DNA of 27,144 bases from Bacillota bacterium (GCA_023422005.1 JAEZSC010000029.1:1-27144), one strand, 5' to 3'. Counted from the stretch's first letter, positions 1-7,174 are shown. Notes: a model not told the origin generated them from the sequence alone. Program-made: numbers and translations.

Positions 1-84
1 ATTCCGAACACAGAAGTTAAGCCTCTGCACGCTGACAATACTTGGCTGGCAACGGCCCGGGAAGATAAGTCGCCGCCGAACTCC
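1..84 (+). rRNA. rrf: 5S ribosomal RNA, 3' part (cut by the window edge)
   Basis: The window opens inside a 5S rRNA. The conserved loop B/C block CCGAACACAGAAGTTAAGCC is at 4-23, followed by the GCTGACAATACTTGG segment and the 3' strand GTCGCCGCCGAACTCC ending at about base 84. The 5' third lies outside the window, so the 16S and 23S genes of the rrn operon are probably just upstream. The 3' end is inferred from where the terminal-helix strand should stop; a few bases either way are possible. An intrinsic terminator follows within 10 bases. Confidence 0.93.
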
Positions 85-89
85 AAATG

Positions 90-118
90 AAACACCCTGC
101 AGCAATGCAGGGTGTTTT
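90..118 (+). terminator. Intrinsic terminator of the rrn operon
   Basis: A 12-bp perfect stem (AAACACCCTGCA at 90-101 and TGCAGGGTGTTT at 106-117) closes a four-base loop and ends in a short T run. It starts six bases after the 5S 3' end, as expected for the end of an rRNA operon. Confidence 0.92.
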
Positions 119-144
119 GCTATATTCAGTGAGTATCTGTTCCC

Positions 145-190
145 GTTCCGAACACAGAAATTAAGCCACTGTGCATCTGTACGCTGACAA
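145..190 (+). pseudogene. Degenerate 5S rRNA fragment
   Basis: Bases 145-167 repeat the start of the window's 5S gene almost exactly (TTCCGAACACAGAAATTAAGCC, one change), and ACGCTGACAA recurs at 181-190. About ten extra bases lie between the two matches compared with the intact copy. Neither the first third nor the 3' half of a 5S rRNA can be found around it, and no terminator follows. I read it as the remnant of a duplicated or recombined 5S gene, not a working RNA. Confidence 0.75.
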
Positions 191-414
191 GCAGGTCGCA
201 TGGGCGAGCAGCCGGAATGCTGGGCCGAGCAGTGGGCAGAGCCCACGGCCAGGCACCCGAAGGGTGTGGCCAGCCGGGTGAACTGGCTGCGGTTGAGAGG
301 TGCATTGTCGAATCAAGAACATGACTGAACCAGGTCAATCGATGATTGTGACACTCATTTGCCTATTCGGCTGGATTTGACAGGTGTGAGCACCTCGATT
401 CGTCAAAGCTGCAC
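191..414. other. Gene-free stretch with GC-rich hairpins
   Basis: No protein-coding frame here is convincing. Bases 232-246 form a GTGGGC/GCCCAC hairpin with a three-base loop, 247-271 form a GGCC/CACCC...GGGTG/GGCC hairpin, and 271-289 a CAGCC/GGCTG hairpin. Further on, TTTGAC (376-381) and GTCAAA enclose a smaller AGGTG/CACCT hairpin at 383-396. None has a T tail, so they are not terminators. They could be rrn-distal debris or a structured RNA; I cannot tell which. Confidence 0.5.
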
Positions 415-443
415 TTGCGCCCATCATCATTGCGCTGTATAAT
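415..443 (+). promoter_or_regulatory. Sigma-A promoter of trpB2
   Basis: TTGCGC at 415-420 and a consensus TATAAT at 438-443 are separated by exactly 17 bases. Transcription should begin near 450, giving a leader of about 78 bases. The leader holds a hairpin with arms AAGCGC (468-473) and GCGCTT (485-490), extendable with a GGC/GCC base. I saw no T-box consensus in the leader and no leader peptide rich in tryptophan. Confidence 0.7.
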
Positions 444-527
444 CCCAATCAGTTGCCCGCATTGGCGAAGCGCTGCATAAGGCGGCGCTTGCCGGGGCAA
501 AAGAGCAGAGATGAGGAGAGACGAGCC

Positions 528-1892
528 ATGAGCAAACGTGTGCCCAATTGCATCTATTTGTCCGAAGATGAGCTGCCCCGTTCTTATTACAACATCGTTG
601 CTGATATGCCCAACAAGCCGCAGCCTCCGCTGCATCCCGGTACCCACCAGCCGTTGGGCCCTTCCGATTTATCTTCGCTGTTCCCCATCGGCCTTATACA
701 GCAGGAGGCCTCCGCCGAGCGCTACATCGAGATTCCCGATGAGGTGCTGGAGGCCTACAAGACCTACCGCGCCACGCCGCTCATTCGCGCCTACCGGCTG
801 GAGCGCGCGTTGGGCACCCCCGCGCACATATACTATAAATATGAGGGCGTTGCGCCCAGCGGCAGCCACAAACTCAATACTGCGCTGGCTCAGGTGTATT
901 ACAACAAGCAGGCGGGCATCAAAAGGCTCTCCACCGAGACCGGTGCGGGCCAGTGGGGCACGGCGCTCTCCATCGCTTGCAAGATGCTGGGCGTGGAGTG
1001 CGAAGTGTTTATGGTTAAGTGCTCGGCACAGCAGAAGCCCTATCGCAAGCTGATCATGGAGACCTATGGGGCAAAGGTGCATGAAAGCCCCAGCGCCCTG
1101 ACCGACGCCGGCCGCGCCATATTGGCTGATGATCCCGATTGCCCCGGCAGCCTTGGCATCGCCATCTCAGAAGCGGTGGAAGTGGCTGTAAAAAACACTG
1201 ACACCAACTACGCGCTGGGCAGCGTGCTCAACCATGTATGCCTGCACCAGACGATCATCGGCCAGGAAGCCATCCTGCAGATGGAAAAAGCCGGCGAGTA
1301 TCCGGACATCGTAATCGCTTGCTGCGGTGGCGGCAGCAACTTCGCCGGTTTGTGCTTCCCCTTCCTGCGGGAAAAGCTGACAGGCAAGACGGCCACGCGC
1401 TTTATCGCAGTGGAGCCCACCGCGTGCCCCACGCTGACCCGGGGTGTCTATGCCTATGACTTCGGCGACGCCAGCTATATGACGCCTATGATGCTTCAAT
1501 ACACGCTGGGCAACGGCTTCGTTCCCGAGAGCATCCACGCCGGCGGCTTGCGCTACCACGGCGATTCGGCGCTGGTAAGCCAGCTCTATCATGAGGGCTT
1601 CATTGAGGCTGTGGCTGTGGACCAGAATCCCGTGTTCCAGGCGGCGGAGTTTTTCGCCCATCACGAAGCCATCCTACCGGCCCCGGAGAGCAGCCATGCC
1701 ATCCGCGTGGCCATCGACGAAGCGCTCAAGTGCAAGCAGAGCGGTGAAGAAAAGGTCATTCTCTTCAACCTGAGCGGACACGGATACTTCGACCTGGCGG
1801 CCTATGACATGTACAACTCCGGCCGGCTGCAGGACGTGCCGCTTGCTGAGAAGACGCTGAAGGACGGTCTGGAGACCATACCGAAGCTGTAA
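528..1892 (+). CDS. trpB2: TrpB2-type tryptophan synthase beta chain
   Basis: This 454-residue PLP enzyme would condense indole and L-serine to L-tryptophan. The PLP lysine is K115 in the SGSHKLNTA motif, and the glycine-rich phosphate loop is CCGGGSN. The length and the long N-terminal extension (SEDELPRSYYNIVADMP) fit the TrpB2 family, which is longer than the roughly 400-residue TrpB1 and generally does not pair with TrpA in the classical way. The start is ATG 528 behind GAGGAGAG (513-520); an earlier in-frame ATG at 453 has no ribosome binding site. No other trp gene is in the window, so this copy is a single-gene unit. Indole salvage, or a back-up to a main trp operon elsewhere, is an inference. 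Family assignment is firm; the exact physiological role is not. Confidence 0.95.
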   Translation: MSKRVPNCIYLSEDELPRSYYNIVADMPNKPQPPLHPGTHQPLGPSDLSSLFPIGLIQQEASAERYIEIPDEVLEAYKTYRATPLIRAYRLERALGTPAHIYYKYEGVAPSGSHKLNTALAQVYYNKQAGIKRLSTETGAGQWGTALSIACKMLGVECEVFMVKCSAQQKPYRKLIMETYGAKVHESPSALTDAGRAILADDPDCPGSLGIAISEAVEVAVKNTDTNYALGSVLNHVCLHQTIIGQEAILQMEKAGEYPDIVIACCGGGSNFAGLCFPFLREKLTGKTATRFIAVEPTACPTLTRGVYAYDFGDASYMTPMMLQYTLGNGFVPESIHAGGLRYHGDSALVSQLYHEGFIEAVAVDQNPVFQAAEFFAHHEAILPAPESSHAIRVAIDEALKCKQSGEEKVILFNLSGHGYFDLAAYDMYNSGRLQDVPLAEKTLKDGLETIPKL

Positions 1893-1911
1893 CGACCTGA
1901 TAGGTAATACG

Positions 1912-1949
1912 ACGGGAGGTGCCGGTTTCGCGGCGCCTCCCGTGTTTTT
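1912..1949 (+). terminator. Intrinsic terminator of trpB2
   Basis: A 13-bp stem (ACGGGAGGTGCCG at 1912-1924 with CGGCGCCTCCCGT at 1931-1943, one G-U pair) is followed by GTTTTTG, 20 bases after the trpB2 stop. From here to 2103 I see no further gene or signal. Confidence 0.93.
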
Positions 1950-2103
1950 GTTATCGATGCCAGTTCTAACTATAGCAAGTTGCTTACACTTTTCGATGGG
2001 CACCCAGATTTCCACGATGGAATCTGTAGAATCGCCGTGGAAGCGTTCATTGTGCCACTACATTGACTTGCCATCACACAAGTATTGGATTGCACTCGCT
2101 GTG

Positions 2104-2664
2104 CTACGCATGGAACTCCGGCGCCAGTATCGCCCATAAATCCATATCGCGGAAGTTGCCGTCACGGTCGCGATGGCTCTGGCGCAATGTGCCTTCGCGG
2201 CTCATGCCGGCCTTCTGCATGACGCGGCCAGAGGCGGTGTTCTCCAGATCGTGAAGCGCCTCCACGCGATGCACGCCCACCTCCCGGAACAGAAACCCCA
2301 GCACTGCCCGCAGCGCCTCGCTGGTCACTCCCTGGCCCCAGAAGGCCTTGGCGATGCAGTAACCCACCTCACAGCTTGCGTTTCGCTCGCTCATCTGTAC
2401 GGCGCCTATGGAGCCGATGATATGGCCCGCCGCCTTGTGCTCGATGACCCAGTGATACACAGTTTGGCTCTCGTACTCGGCCACCCAGCGCTCCAACAGG
2501 CTGCGGGTTGTGTCCACCTGCCCGTGCGGGGGCCAGGTCATATATTTGCACACGTCGACGTCGTTGGCCCAATGGTCAAACATGGGTTGGGCATCCTCCA
2601 GCGTAAAGCGCCGCAGGATCAGCCGATCCGTATACAGCGTTTGCGTACCCTTGTGTGTCAGCAT
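2104..2664 (-). CDS. GNAT N-acetyltransferase, RimJ/RimL-like
   Basis: This 186-residue protein has the usual layout of the RimJ/RimL-type GNAT family. It opens with a TDRLILRRFTLEDA strand, has a central VIEHKAAGHIIGSIG strand pair, and carries the acetyl-CoA pyrophosphate-binding segment WGQGVTSEAL, followed by VHRVEALHDLENTASGRVMQKAG. Members acetylate protein N-termini, antibiotics or small amines, and the substrate cannot be read from sequence. The start at 2664 is preceded by GGAG eight bases upstream; an upstream in-frame start at 2709 lies inside the promoter. It is transcribed alone, against its neighbours on both sides. No clear terminator is seen beyond its stop. Confidence 0.88.
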   Translation of the reverse strand: MLTHKGTQTLYTDRLILRRFTLEDAQPMFDHWANDVDVCKYMTWPPHGQVDTTRSLLERWVAEYESQTVYHWVIEHKAAGHIIGSIGAVQMSERNASCEVGYCIAKAFWGQGVTSEALRAVLGFLFREVGVHRVEALHDLENTASGRVMQKAGMSREGTLRQSHRDRDGNFRDMDLWAILAPEFHA

Positions 2665-2704
2665 GATGTTCTCCGTTTTGGCTGTTGCCGGGTAAATTGC
2701 CGCA

Positions 2705-2733
2705 AGCATAGCAAACTATGGAAACACTGTCAA
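2705..2733 (-). promoter_or_regulatory. Sigma-A promoter of the GNAT gene
   Basis: On the minus strand TTGACA (2733-2728) and TATGCT (2710-2705) are separated by 17 bases, about 40 bases before the chosen start codon. The perfect -35 makes this a strong candidate. Confidence 0.72.
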
Positions 2734-2787
2734 TGGGTACGAGGAGCGTAAAGCATTCGTCAGGTACTTTCTTTTAGCATTTTCCCA

Positions 2788-2817
2788 TTGACACATCAAG
2801 CTTGATCGCAATATAAT
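2788..2817 (+). promoter_or_regulatory. Promoter of the TetR-flavin operon
   Basis: TTGACA (2788-2793) and TATAAT (2812-2817) both match consensus perfectly, with an 18-base spacer. Such a promoter would be strong unless repressed, which fits the palindrome in its spacer and the repressor-type gene that follows 70 bases downstream. Confidence 0.85.
2795..2806. promoter_or_regulatory. Probable operator for the adjacent TetR protein
   Basis: ATCAAGCTTGAT is a perfect 12-bp palindrome lying wholly between the -35 and -10 boxes. A TetR-family dimer bound there would block RNA polymerase. Binding by the protein encoded at 2889-3491 is inferred from position only. Confidence 0.6.
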
Positions 2818-2888
2818 AACGGTGTTAAAAATAATGTAACAAAGTTCAAGTAAATAAAATGATTTAGATATGAAACGGGAGATTGCTC

Positions 2889-3491
2889 ATGGACGTGAAA
2901 AAGACAACTGACAAGCGAAACCTCAAGCGGAGCAGAGGGAAGATGTATTTTCTTCAGGCAGCCAAAGAGATGATTGCCGGGGAAGGGGTGGAAAGCGTCT
3001 CGGTCCGCAAGGTGGCGGATGCGGCGGGTTATTCGTATCCAACCCTGTACAATTATTTCGAGGACTTGAATGAACTGTTGTGGGAGACAAAGCTGTTCAT
3101 GATTCATGAGTTGATGGAAGAGCTTCAGCGAAAAATGCAATATCCGATAGAGGATAAGGAAGGAATAAAAAAAGCATTCAAAACATACATGGAATACTAT
3201 TTGGCCAATCCCAATGTTTTTAGGTTCTTCTACTTCTATTCTGTGCACAAGCCGAGCAGGGAATCGGAGGATGCGCTTGTGGATCCGGACTATAACGCCA
3301 TGTGGAGAGAAACGTTCAAAAGCTTTGTATTGAATGGAAGACTGAAGCCTGAGGATATCGAAACGGTGGCGAAGATATCCATATACGCAATACATGGCAT
3401 GTTGACTTTAAGTTTCTCCAACAACGGCGAGTTGGGAGACGAGGAGAGCCTGTTCCGCGACTTGAACAAGATTGTCGATTATTTGTTGTAA
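2889..3491 (+). CDS. TetR/AcrR-family transcriptional regulator
   Basis: This is a 200-residue regulator. The N-terminal TetR helix-turn-helix spans about residues 18-64 and includes AAKEMIAGEGVESVSVRKVA and the recognition-helix signature AGYSYPTLYNYFEDLNELL. The C-terminal half is a helical ligand and dimerisation domain with no recognisable subfamily. The start is ATG 2889, eight bases after GGGAG; an in-frame TTG two codons earlier is badly spaced. It leads an operon with three flavin and membrane genes, and a palindrome sits in its promoter, so autoregulation is likely. The base composition here (2750-3500) is clearly more AT-rich than in the genes from 8 kb onward. The inducer is unknown. 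Confidence 0.92.
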   Translation: MDVKKTTDKRNLKRSRGKMYFLQAAKEMIAGEGVESVSVRKVADAAGYSYPTLYNYFEDLNELLWETKLFMIHELMEELQRKMQYPIEDKEGIKKAFKTYMEYYLANPNVFRFFYFYSVHKPSRESEDALVDPDYNAMWRETFKSFVLNGRLKPEDIETVAKISIYAIHGMLTLSFSNNGELGDEESLFRDLNKIVDYLL

Positions 3492-3513
3492 AGGAAAGGA
3501 GATAGAAGCAATC

Positions 3514-3978
3514 ATGAAAGTTGGCATTTTCGTTCACTCCCGCACGGGCAATACGCTTAGCGTGGCGCACAGGTTACAGGACAAGCTTACCGCTGCCGGA
3601 CATTCCGTATCCATTCAAAGGGTATCCGCGGCCAATGATGAGGAATCCGATGTCCGAAAGATCCATCTCACCGAAAGCCCCGATGTCAGCGTGTATGATG
3701 TGACGATTTACGGCGCGCCGGTGCGCGGCTTTGCGCTCTCGCCGGTCATGCGGGCCTATCTGTCCGGCATTGGTTCTCTTGGAGGCAAAAAGACCGCTTG
3801 TTTCATGACACAGGCCTTTCCCTACCCTTGGATGGGAGGAACCCGTGCGCTCAGGCAAATGCTGGAGATCTGCCAGAGCAAGGGCGCAGCCCTCTATGGA
3901 TCTGGCATCGTCAACTGGTCCAATGCTGCCAAACGCGAAAAGCTGATCGGAGCTGTGATCGAGAAGCTGTGCCTGTAA
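3514..3978 (+). CDS. Flavodoxin-like protein
   Basis: This 154-residue cytoplasmic protein begins with a beta strand and the FMN phosphate-binding loop HSRTGNT (residues 8-14), the hallmark of flavodoxins. A second loop, TIYGAPVRGFALSP, matches the region that packs against the isoalloxazine ring, and GGKKTACFMTQ is the usual central strand. Its length fits short-chain flavodoxins. It would carry one or two electrons on non-covalent FMN. The start is ATG 3514 behind AAGGAAAGGAG, 22 bases after the TetR stop. The gene after it encodes an exported FMN-binding protein, so the two may form an electron-transfer pair across the membrane; that link is inference from gene order. Confidence 0.88.
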   Translation: MKVGIFVHSRTGNTLSVAHRLQDKLTAAGHSVSIQRVSAANDEESDVRKIHLTESPDVSVYDVTIYGAPVRGFALSPVMRAYLSGIGSLGGKKTACFMTQAFPYPWMGGTRALRQMLEICQSKGAALYGSGIVNWSNAAKREKLIGAVIEKLCL

Positions 3979-3989
3979 GGAGTTTATAT

Positions 3990-4394
3990 ATGAAAAGAAA
4001 ACATGTTGTTGTACTTGCAGTATTTCTCTTGGTTGCCGCCGCGGGGTATCTTGGCATTAGGGGGATGCTGGCGTCCATTGAGAGCAATCTCGCGTCGCTT
4101 GGGGATATGGAAATGGCACGTGTCGATATGGCCTCCATCGAGGATGGCGTTTATTCCGGGAGCTATTCCGTCTTTCCCGTTTCCGCAGAGGTCCAGGTGA
4201 CAGTAAAGGATCACCGGATTGCCGCCATCGATCTGCTAAAGCACAACAACGGACAAGGAGCCCCTGCGGAGGTGATACCCGGCAGGGTGGTGGAAGTGCA
4301 AACCCTGCAGATCGATTCCGTATCGGGCGCCACCTACAGCAGCAGGGTCATACTCAAGGCCATTGAGAATGCACTGCTCAACGACCACGAATAG
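3990..4394 (+). CDS. Membrane-anchored FMN-binding domain protein
   Basis: This 134-residue protein has an N-terminal hydrophobic anchor (residues 6-22) after MKRK. An FMN-binding domain of the RnfG/NqrC type follows outside the membrane: DGVYSGSYSVFPVSAEVQVTV, then DHRIAAIDLLKHNNG, then the motif DSVSGATYSS. In this family ApbE attaches FMN covalently to the threonine of the (D/S)xxSGAT motif, here T115. The start is ATG 3990 with TAAGGAG overlapping the previous stop. No apbE gene is in the window, so the flavin transferase must be elsewhere if the motif is used. Single-domain secreted flavoproteins of this kind are tied to extracytoplasmic electron transfer; the partner here is unknown. 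Confidence 0.9.
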   Translation: MKRKHVVVLAVFLLVAAAGYLGIRGMLASIESNLASLGDMEMARVDMASIEDGVYSGSYSVFPVSAEVQVTVKDHRIAAIDLLKHNNGQGAPAEVIPGRVVEVQTLQIDSVSGATYSSRVILKAIENALLNDHE

Positions 4395-4413
4395 CATGAC
4401 TGGGGGAATGTGC

Positions 4414-5196
4414 GTGAAAACTTCGAAATATGGCAAGAGCCCCACTGATGTGGAACAAACCAGCCTCCAAAGCGAGGCGGAACTCCCTAAATGGAGGCTG
4501 CTTTACCGAATCGCCGGTGTAGCGACCGTAGCGATGCTGATCCTGATCCCTGTACAGATCGCGATCTTCACCATATGGCCGACGCCAAAGAACACAACGG
4601 AGTGGTTTGAACTGTTTCAGAGCAGCTGGATTCTCGGCCTGATGCACCTGGACTTTCTGTATATAATCAATAATACCATCGTAGCTGTCATGTATCTTGC
4701 CTTCTATTTTTCGCTCAGGCGAAAGAACGAGGCATTGATGCTCATCGCCCTTTTGACCGGCCTGCTGGGCACCGCGGCATACTATTCATCCAATCCTGCT
4801 TTTGAGATGATGTCTCTGAGCCGGCTCTTTACCAGCAGTGCCGCAGAGCCGCAAAGATCCGCACTCCTTGCTGTCGGGCAAGTCCTGATCGCTCAATGGA
4901 AAGGCACCGCATTCGATGTGTACTATATATTAAGCGCAATTTGCTTGATCCTCATAGCCGCAGTTATGTTCAAGAGCGCCGTCTACGGCAAGGTGATGGC
5001 TGCGATCGGGTTGTCCTCCGGTATCCTTATGCTGATCCCTTCCACCGCCGGCACTCTCGGTCTTTTCTTCTCGCTGGCTTCTCTGGTTCCTTGGATGGTC
5101 TTTTCGGCGATGGCCGCCGCTCGATTTCTACGCTTGGGATCGGTCGCCTCACAAAGCGAGCTCAGTAAAATCAAAGAGGCACTGCCGATGAGGTAG
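4414..5196 (+). CDS. DUF4386-like polytopic membrane protein
   Basis: This is a protein of about 260 residues with six or seven hydrophobic segments and little soluble sequence apart from a 30-residue N-terminal tail. The pattern (LYRIAGV near the first helix, ELFQSSWILGLMHLDFLYI, the AYYSSNPAFEMMSLS loop, QWKGTAFDVYYIL, and PSTAGTLGLFFSLASL-VPW) resembles DUF4386-family proteins. Their function is not known. GTG 4414 is my preferred start, six bases after GGGGGA; ATG 4408 or ATG 4396 in the same frame is possible. It is the last gene of the TetR-flavin operon, and its stop codon lies inside the terminator stem. A role in passing electrons or quinones between the two flavoproteins is speculative. 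Confidence 0.82.
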   Translation: MKTSKYGKSPTDVEQTSLQSEAELPKWRLLYRIAGVATVAMLILIPVQIAIFTIWPTPKNTTEWFELFQSSWILGLMHLDFLYIINNTIVAVMYLAFYFSLRRKNEALMLIALLTGLLGTAAYYSSNPAFEMMSLSRLFTSSAAEPQRSALLAVGQVLIAQWKGTAFDVYYILSAICLILIAAVMFKSAVYGKVMAAIGLSSGILMLIPSTAGTLGLFFSLASLVPWMVFSAMAAARFLRLGSVASQSELSKIKEALPMR

Positions 5197-5205
5197 TGCC
5201 TCTTT
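5173..5205. terminator. Bidirectional terminator overlapping a stop codon
   Basis: The 11-bp stem AAAGAGGCACT (5173-5183) / AGTGCCTCTTT (5195-5205) has A-rich and T-rich ends on both strands. The TAG stop of the membrane-protein gene (5194-5196) forms part of the second arm and loop edge. It separates two convergent genes and can serve both. Confidence 0.85.
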
Positions 5206-5224
5206 ATTGTTTCCGTATGATGAA

Positions 5225-6010
5225 TCACAGAGTGCCCAACAAATGCAGAGCGGGCTCTCGCTGCAAAGCCGCTGGTTCGCCGTGCAGCTGCAGATACAGC
5301 CGCCGGGCCAGCACCGCTCCATGGGCCGCGCCGGCCACCGCGCGCTCGGTGAGCTCTCGCAACTCCTGCTCGGTCAGCACCGCCTTTTCATTGTGGCGGG
5401 GTTTGGCCAGCCGGCGGGGCTTGTGGATGAAGGACGCCGCGCGGCGCATGGTCTTGTAGGCCTTTTTGCAGGCCGACTGCTTGACCGTGCGGTCGTAGAG
5501 CTCCGAAAAAAGGCTGTTATACCACTGTGTCAGGCTGCCCAACTCGGAGACATACATGCCCGCCCACGGACGAAGACCCGGGGCCGGGCCTCGATCCAAC
5601 TCCCGGGCCATGAAGGCATCCAGATCCAGCTCAATGCGGCGATGGCGCAGTGTGCTGGATGTGAGCCCTTCGATGAGCGGGTGCACCTGTTGATCTACGG
5701 CGTGATGGCATAAAAAACCACAAGTGTAGGCGAATAGACTCTCGAACTGGCGCCCCTTGCAGGTCTGCAGATACCATAGTGACATGGTAGCCAACTGGTC
5801 TACTGGTACTTGATGCAACAGCTTTGCCAGATAGACGATGCCGCGGCGTCCCATAAGCAGCTGTACCGGGCGGAAATAGAGAAGATCGGCGCCCTGGCTG
5901 CCCAAGCGGTAACTCCCGTGATTGCGGGATAATATCTCTGCGGCTTCGCTGCCGTGCAATTGTTCCAGTGTCAGGCCGGCGCAAATCCGGTGCGCCCAAA
6001 AATCAGGCAT
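5225..6010 (-). CDS. Zinc-dependent phospholipase C-like protein
   Basis: This 261-residue protein matches the zinc-dependent phospholipase C / S1-P1 nuclease-like fold in its N-terminal half. It begins MPDFWAHRICAG with H7, followed by SRNHGSYRLGSQGADLLYF (H31, D42) and AYTCGFLCHHAVDQQVHPLI (H102, H103, D106, H110). These are the kinds of residues that bind the zinc cluster. It has no signal peptide, unlike secreted bacterial phospholipases C, which suggests an intracellular role shared with many unstudied Clostridia homologues. The start at 6010 follows GGAGG by six bases. The substrate is unknown. It is monocistronic, with a small CGCCGCA/TGCGGCG hairpin (6039-6057) in its leader. Confidence 0.82.
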   Translation of the reverse strand: MPDFWAHRICAGLTLEQLHGSEAAEILSRNHGSYRLGSQGADLLYFRPVQLLMGRRGIVYLAKLLHQVPVDQLATMSLWYLQTCKGRQFESLFAYTCGFLCHHAVDQQVHPLIEGLTSSTLRHRRIELDLDAFMARELDRGPAPGLRPWAGMYVSELGSLTQWYNSLFSELYDRTVKQSACKKAYKTMRRAASFIHKPRRLAKPRHNEKAVLTEQELRELTERAVAGAAHGAVLARRLYLQLHGEPAALQREPALHLLGTL

Positions 6011-6038
6011 GAGTCCTCCGTCGTTTGCTTGGAAAGGT

Positions 6039-6057
6039 CGCCGCATTCTTTGCGGCG
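6039..6057 (-). other. Leader hairpin upstream of the phospholipase-like gene
   Basis: CGCCGCA and TGCGGCG form a perfect 7-bp stem with a five-base loop, 29 bases before the start codon on the minus strand. It is followed only by TTTCC, so it is unlikely to terminate efficiently. The rest of 6011-6250 is AT-rich. On the plus strand it holds a TTGACA (6196-6201) with only a weak TATTTA 15 bases later, a poor candidate promoter for the kinase gene. Confidence 0.4.
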
Positions 6058-6250
6058 CTACAGATGGTATGGTACAACTTTACGCCCGTATTGTAAACGT
6101 AAAATAGTTGGATTCTTTGTAAAACAATTTTCACAGAAGATCATTTCCAAAAGTCATTTTGATCCATTTGCACGCAACTTATTACGCAAACTTGTTTGAC
6201 AATGCGTTTTACGGTGTATTTAGCCATTGTACTACTTTTTTGGAGAGGGC

Positions 6251-7111
6251 ATGAAGCCGATGAACTTTTTGCCGTCTGCTTTCCGCTTGCCGGACGGGCA
6301 GACCGTGCAGACGCTGCGATGGCTGGCTGAGGGGCAGAATGGCCGCGTTGCCCTGATCAATGATATCTATATCTTTAAATACCCAAAATTTGATGGGGCC
6401 AATCAAGGCATCCCGCGGGAGGCAGAGGCGCTGCGGCGATTGCAAGGGCTGTTGCCGCTGGACATCCCTCGGCCATGGGAGGCTTCCGGCTTGCCGGCAG
6501 GGGCGCTTTGTTATGAGCGGCTGGAGGGCAGACTGTTGAACAGCGAAGCGCTGCAAGGCCTGCCGCCGGTGCGCCGGGCCGCCGTGACCTCGCAGTTGGG
6601 GGGCTTTCTGCGGGCGCTGCACGGGTTGCCCTGCGGGCTGCTGGAGGGCCTGGAACTGCCCCCGGCGGACACCGCCCGCCACTGGCAGGAGTTCTATCAG
6701 AAGGTCAGCACGCTGCTCTTCCCGCACTTTCGTGCCGATGCCATAGAGCCGGTGCGATGGAGCTTTGTACGGCATCTGAACCGAAACACCAACTTCAACG
6801 TGAGCCCGGTGGTGCTGCACGGCGATTTCGGGCCGGGCAACCTGCTTTGTGACGACGAAGGCACGGTGCGGGTGCTGGATTTTGGTTCCGTGCGCCTGGG
6901 CGACCCCGCGGCGGACATCGCGTCGCTGATGGGCCCCATGGGATATGGAGAAGCCTTTGTGCGGGAGCTTGCGCCCCATTACCCCGGTCTGGAGGACATG
7001 CTGGAGCGCGCCCGGTTCTATGCCCAGACTTTCGCGTTGCAAGAGGCGCTCTTCGGCCTGGAGAATGGCGATCGGGAGGCCTATGAGGACGGAATGAGAA
7101 AGTATATCTAG
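6251..7111 (+). CDS. Aminoglycoside phosphotransferase-family kinase
   Basis: This 286-residue protein has the APH/choline-kinase fold. The catalytic loop is VLHGDFGPGNLL (H190, D192, N197), and the metal-binding segment is VLDFGSVRLGDPAADIA, with D210 in place of the DFG aspartate. The N-lobe has RVALINDIYIFKYP, where K43 is a good candidate for the ATP-binding lysine, and a downstream glutamate lies in PREAEALRRL. Such proteins phosphorylate aminoglycosides, macrolides, choline, homoserine or other small alcohols, and nothing here identifies the acceptor, so resistance should not be assumed. The start is ATG 6251 behind GGAGAGG; ATG 6260 is a possible alternative. It is followed by an AT-rich region with no clear terminator. 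Confidence 0.85.
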   Translation: MKPMNFLPSAFRLPDGQTVQTLRWLAEGQNGRVALINDIYIFKYPKFDGANQGIPREAEALRRLQGLLPLDIPRPWEASGLPAGALCYERLEGRLLNSEALQGLPPVRRAAVTSQLGGFLRALHGLPCGLLEGLELPPADTARHWQEFYQKVSTLLFPHFRADAIEPVRWSFVRHLNRNTNFNVSPVVLHGDFGPGNLLCDDEGTVRVLDFGSVRLGDPAADIASLMGPMGYGEAFVRELAPHYPGLEDMLERARFYAQTFALQEALFGLENGDREAYEDGMRKYI

Positions 7112-7174
7112 CTCCTACTGAGAGAAGGAAACAGGGTCATGCGCTACACATCTACTCCAATATAAAGGTGAATA

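Noticed and set aside
145..190. Functional second 5S rRNA
   Set aside because: The first third and the 3' half are missing and there is an internal insertion.
450..527. T-box or trp attenuator in the trpB2 leader
   Set aside because: No T-box consensus, no antiterminator/terminator pair and no Trp-rich leader peptide is present; only one bulged hairpin.
6251..7111. Aminoglycoside resistance gene
   Set aside because: The kinase fold is clear, but the substrate is not. Most chromosomal members of this family act on other small molecules, and no resistance context is present.
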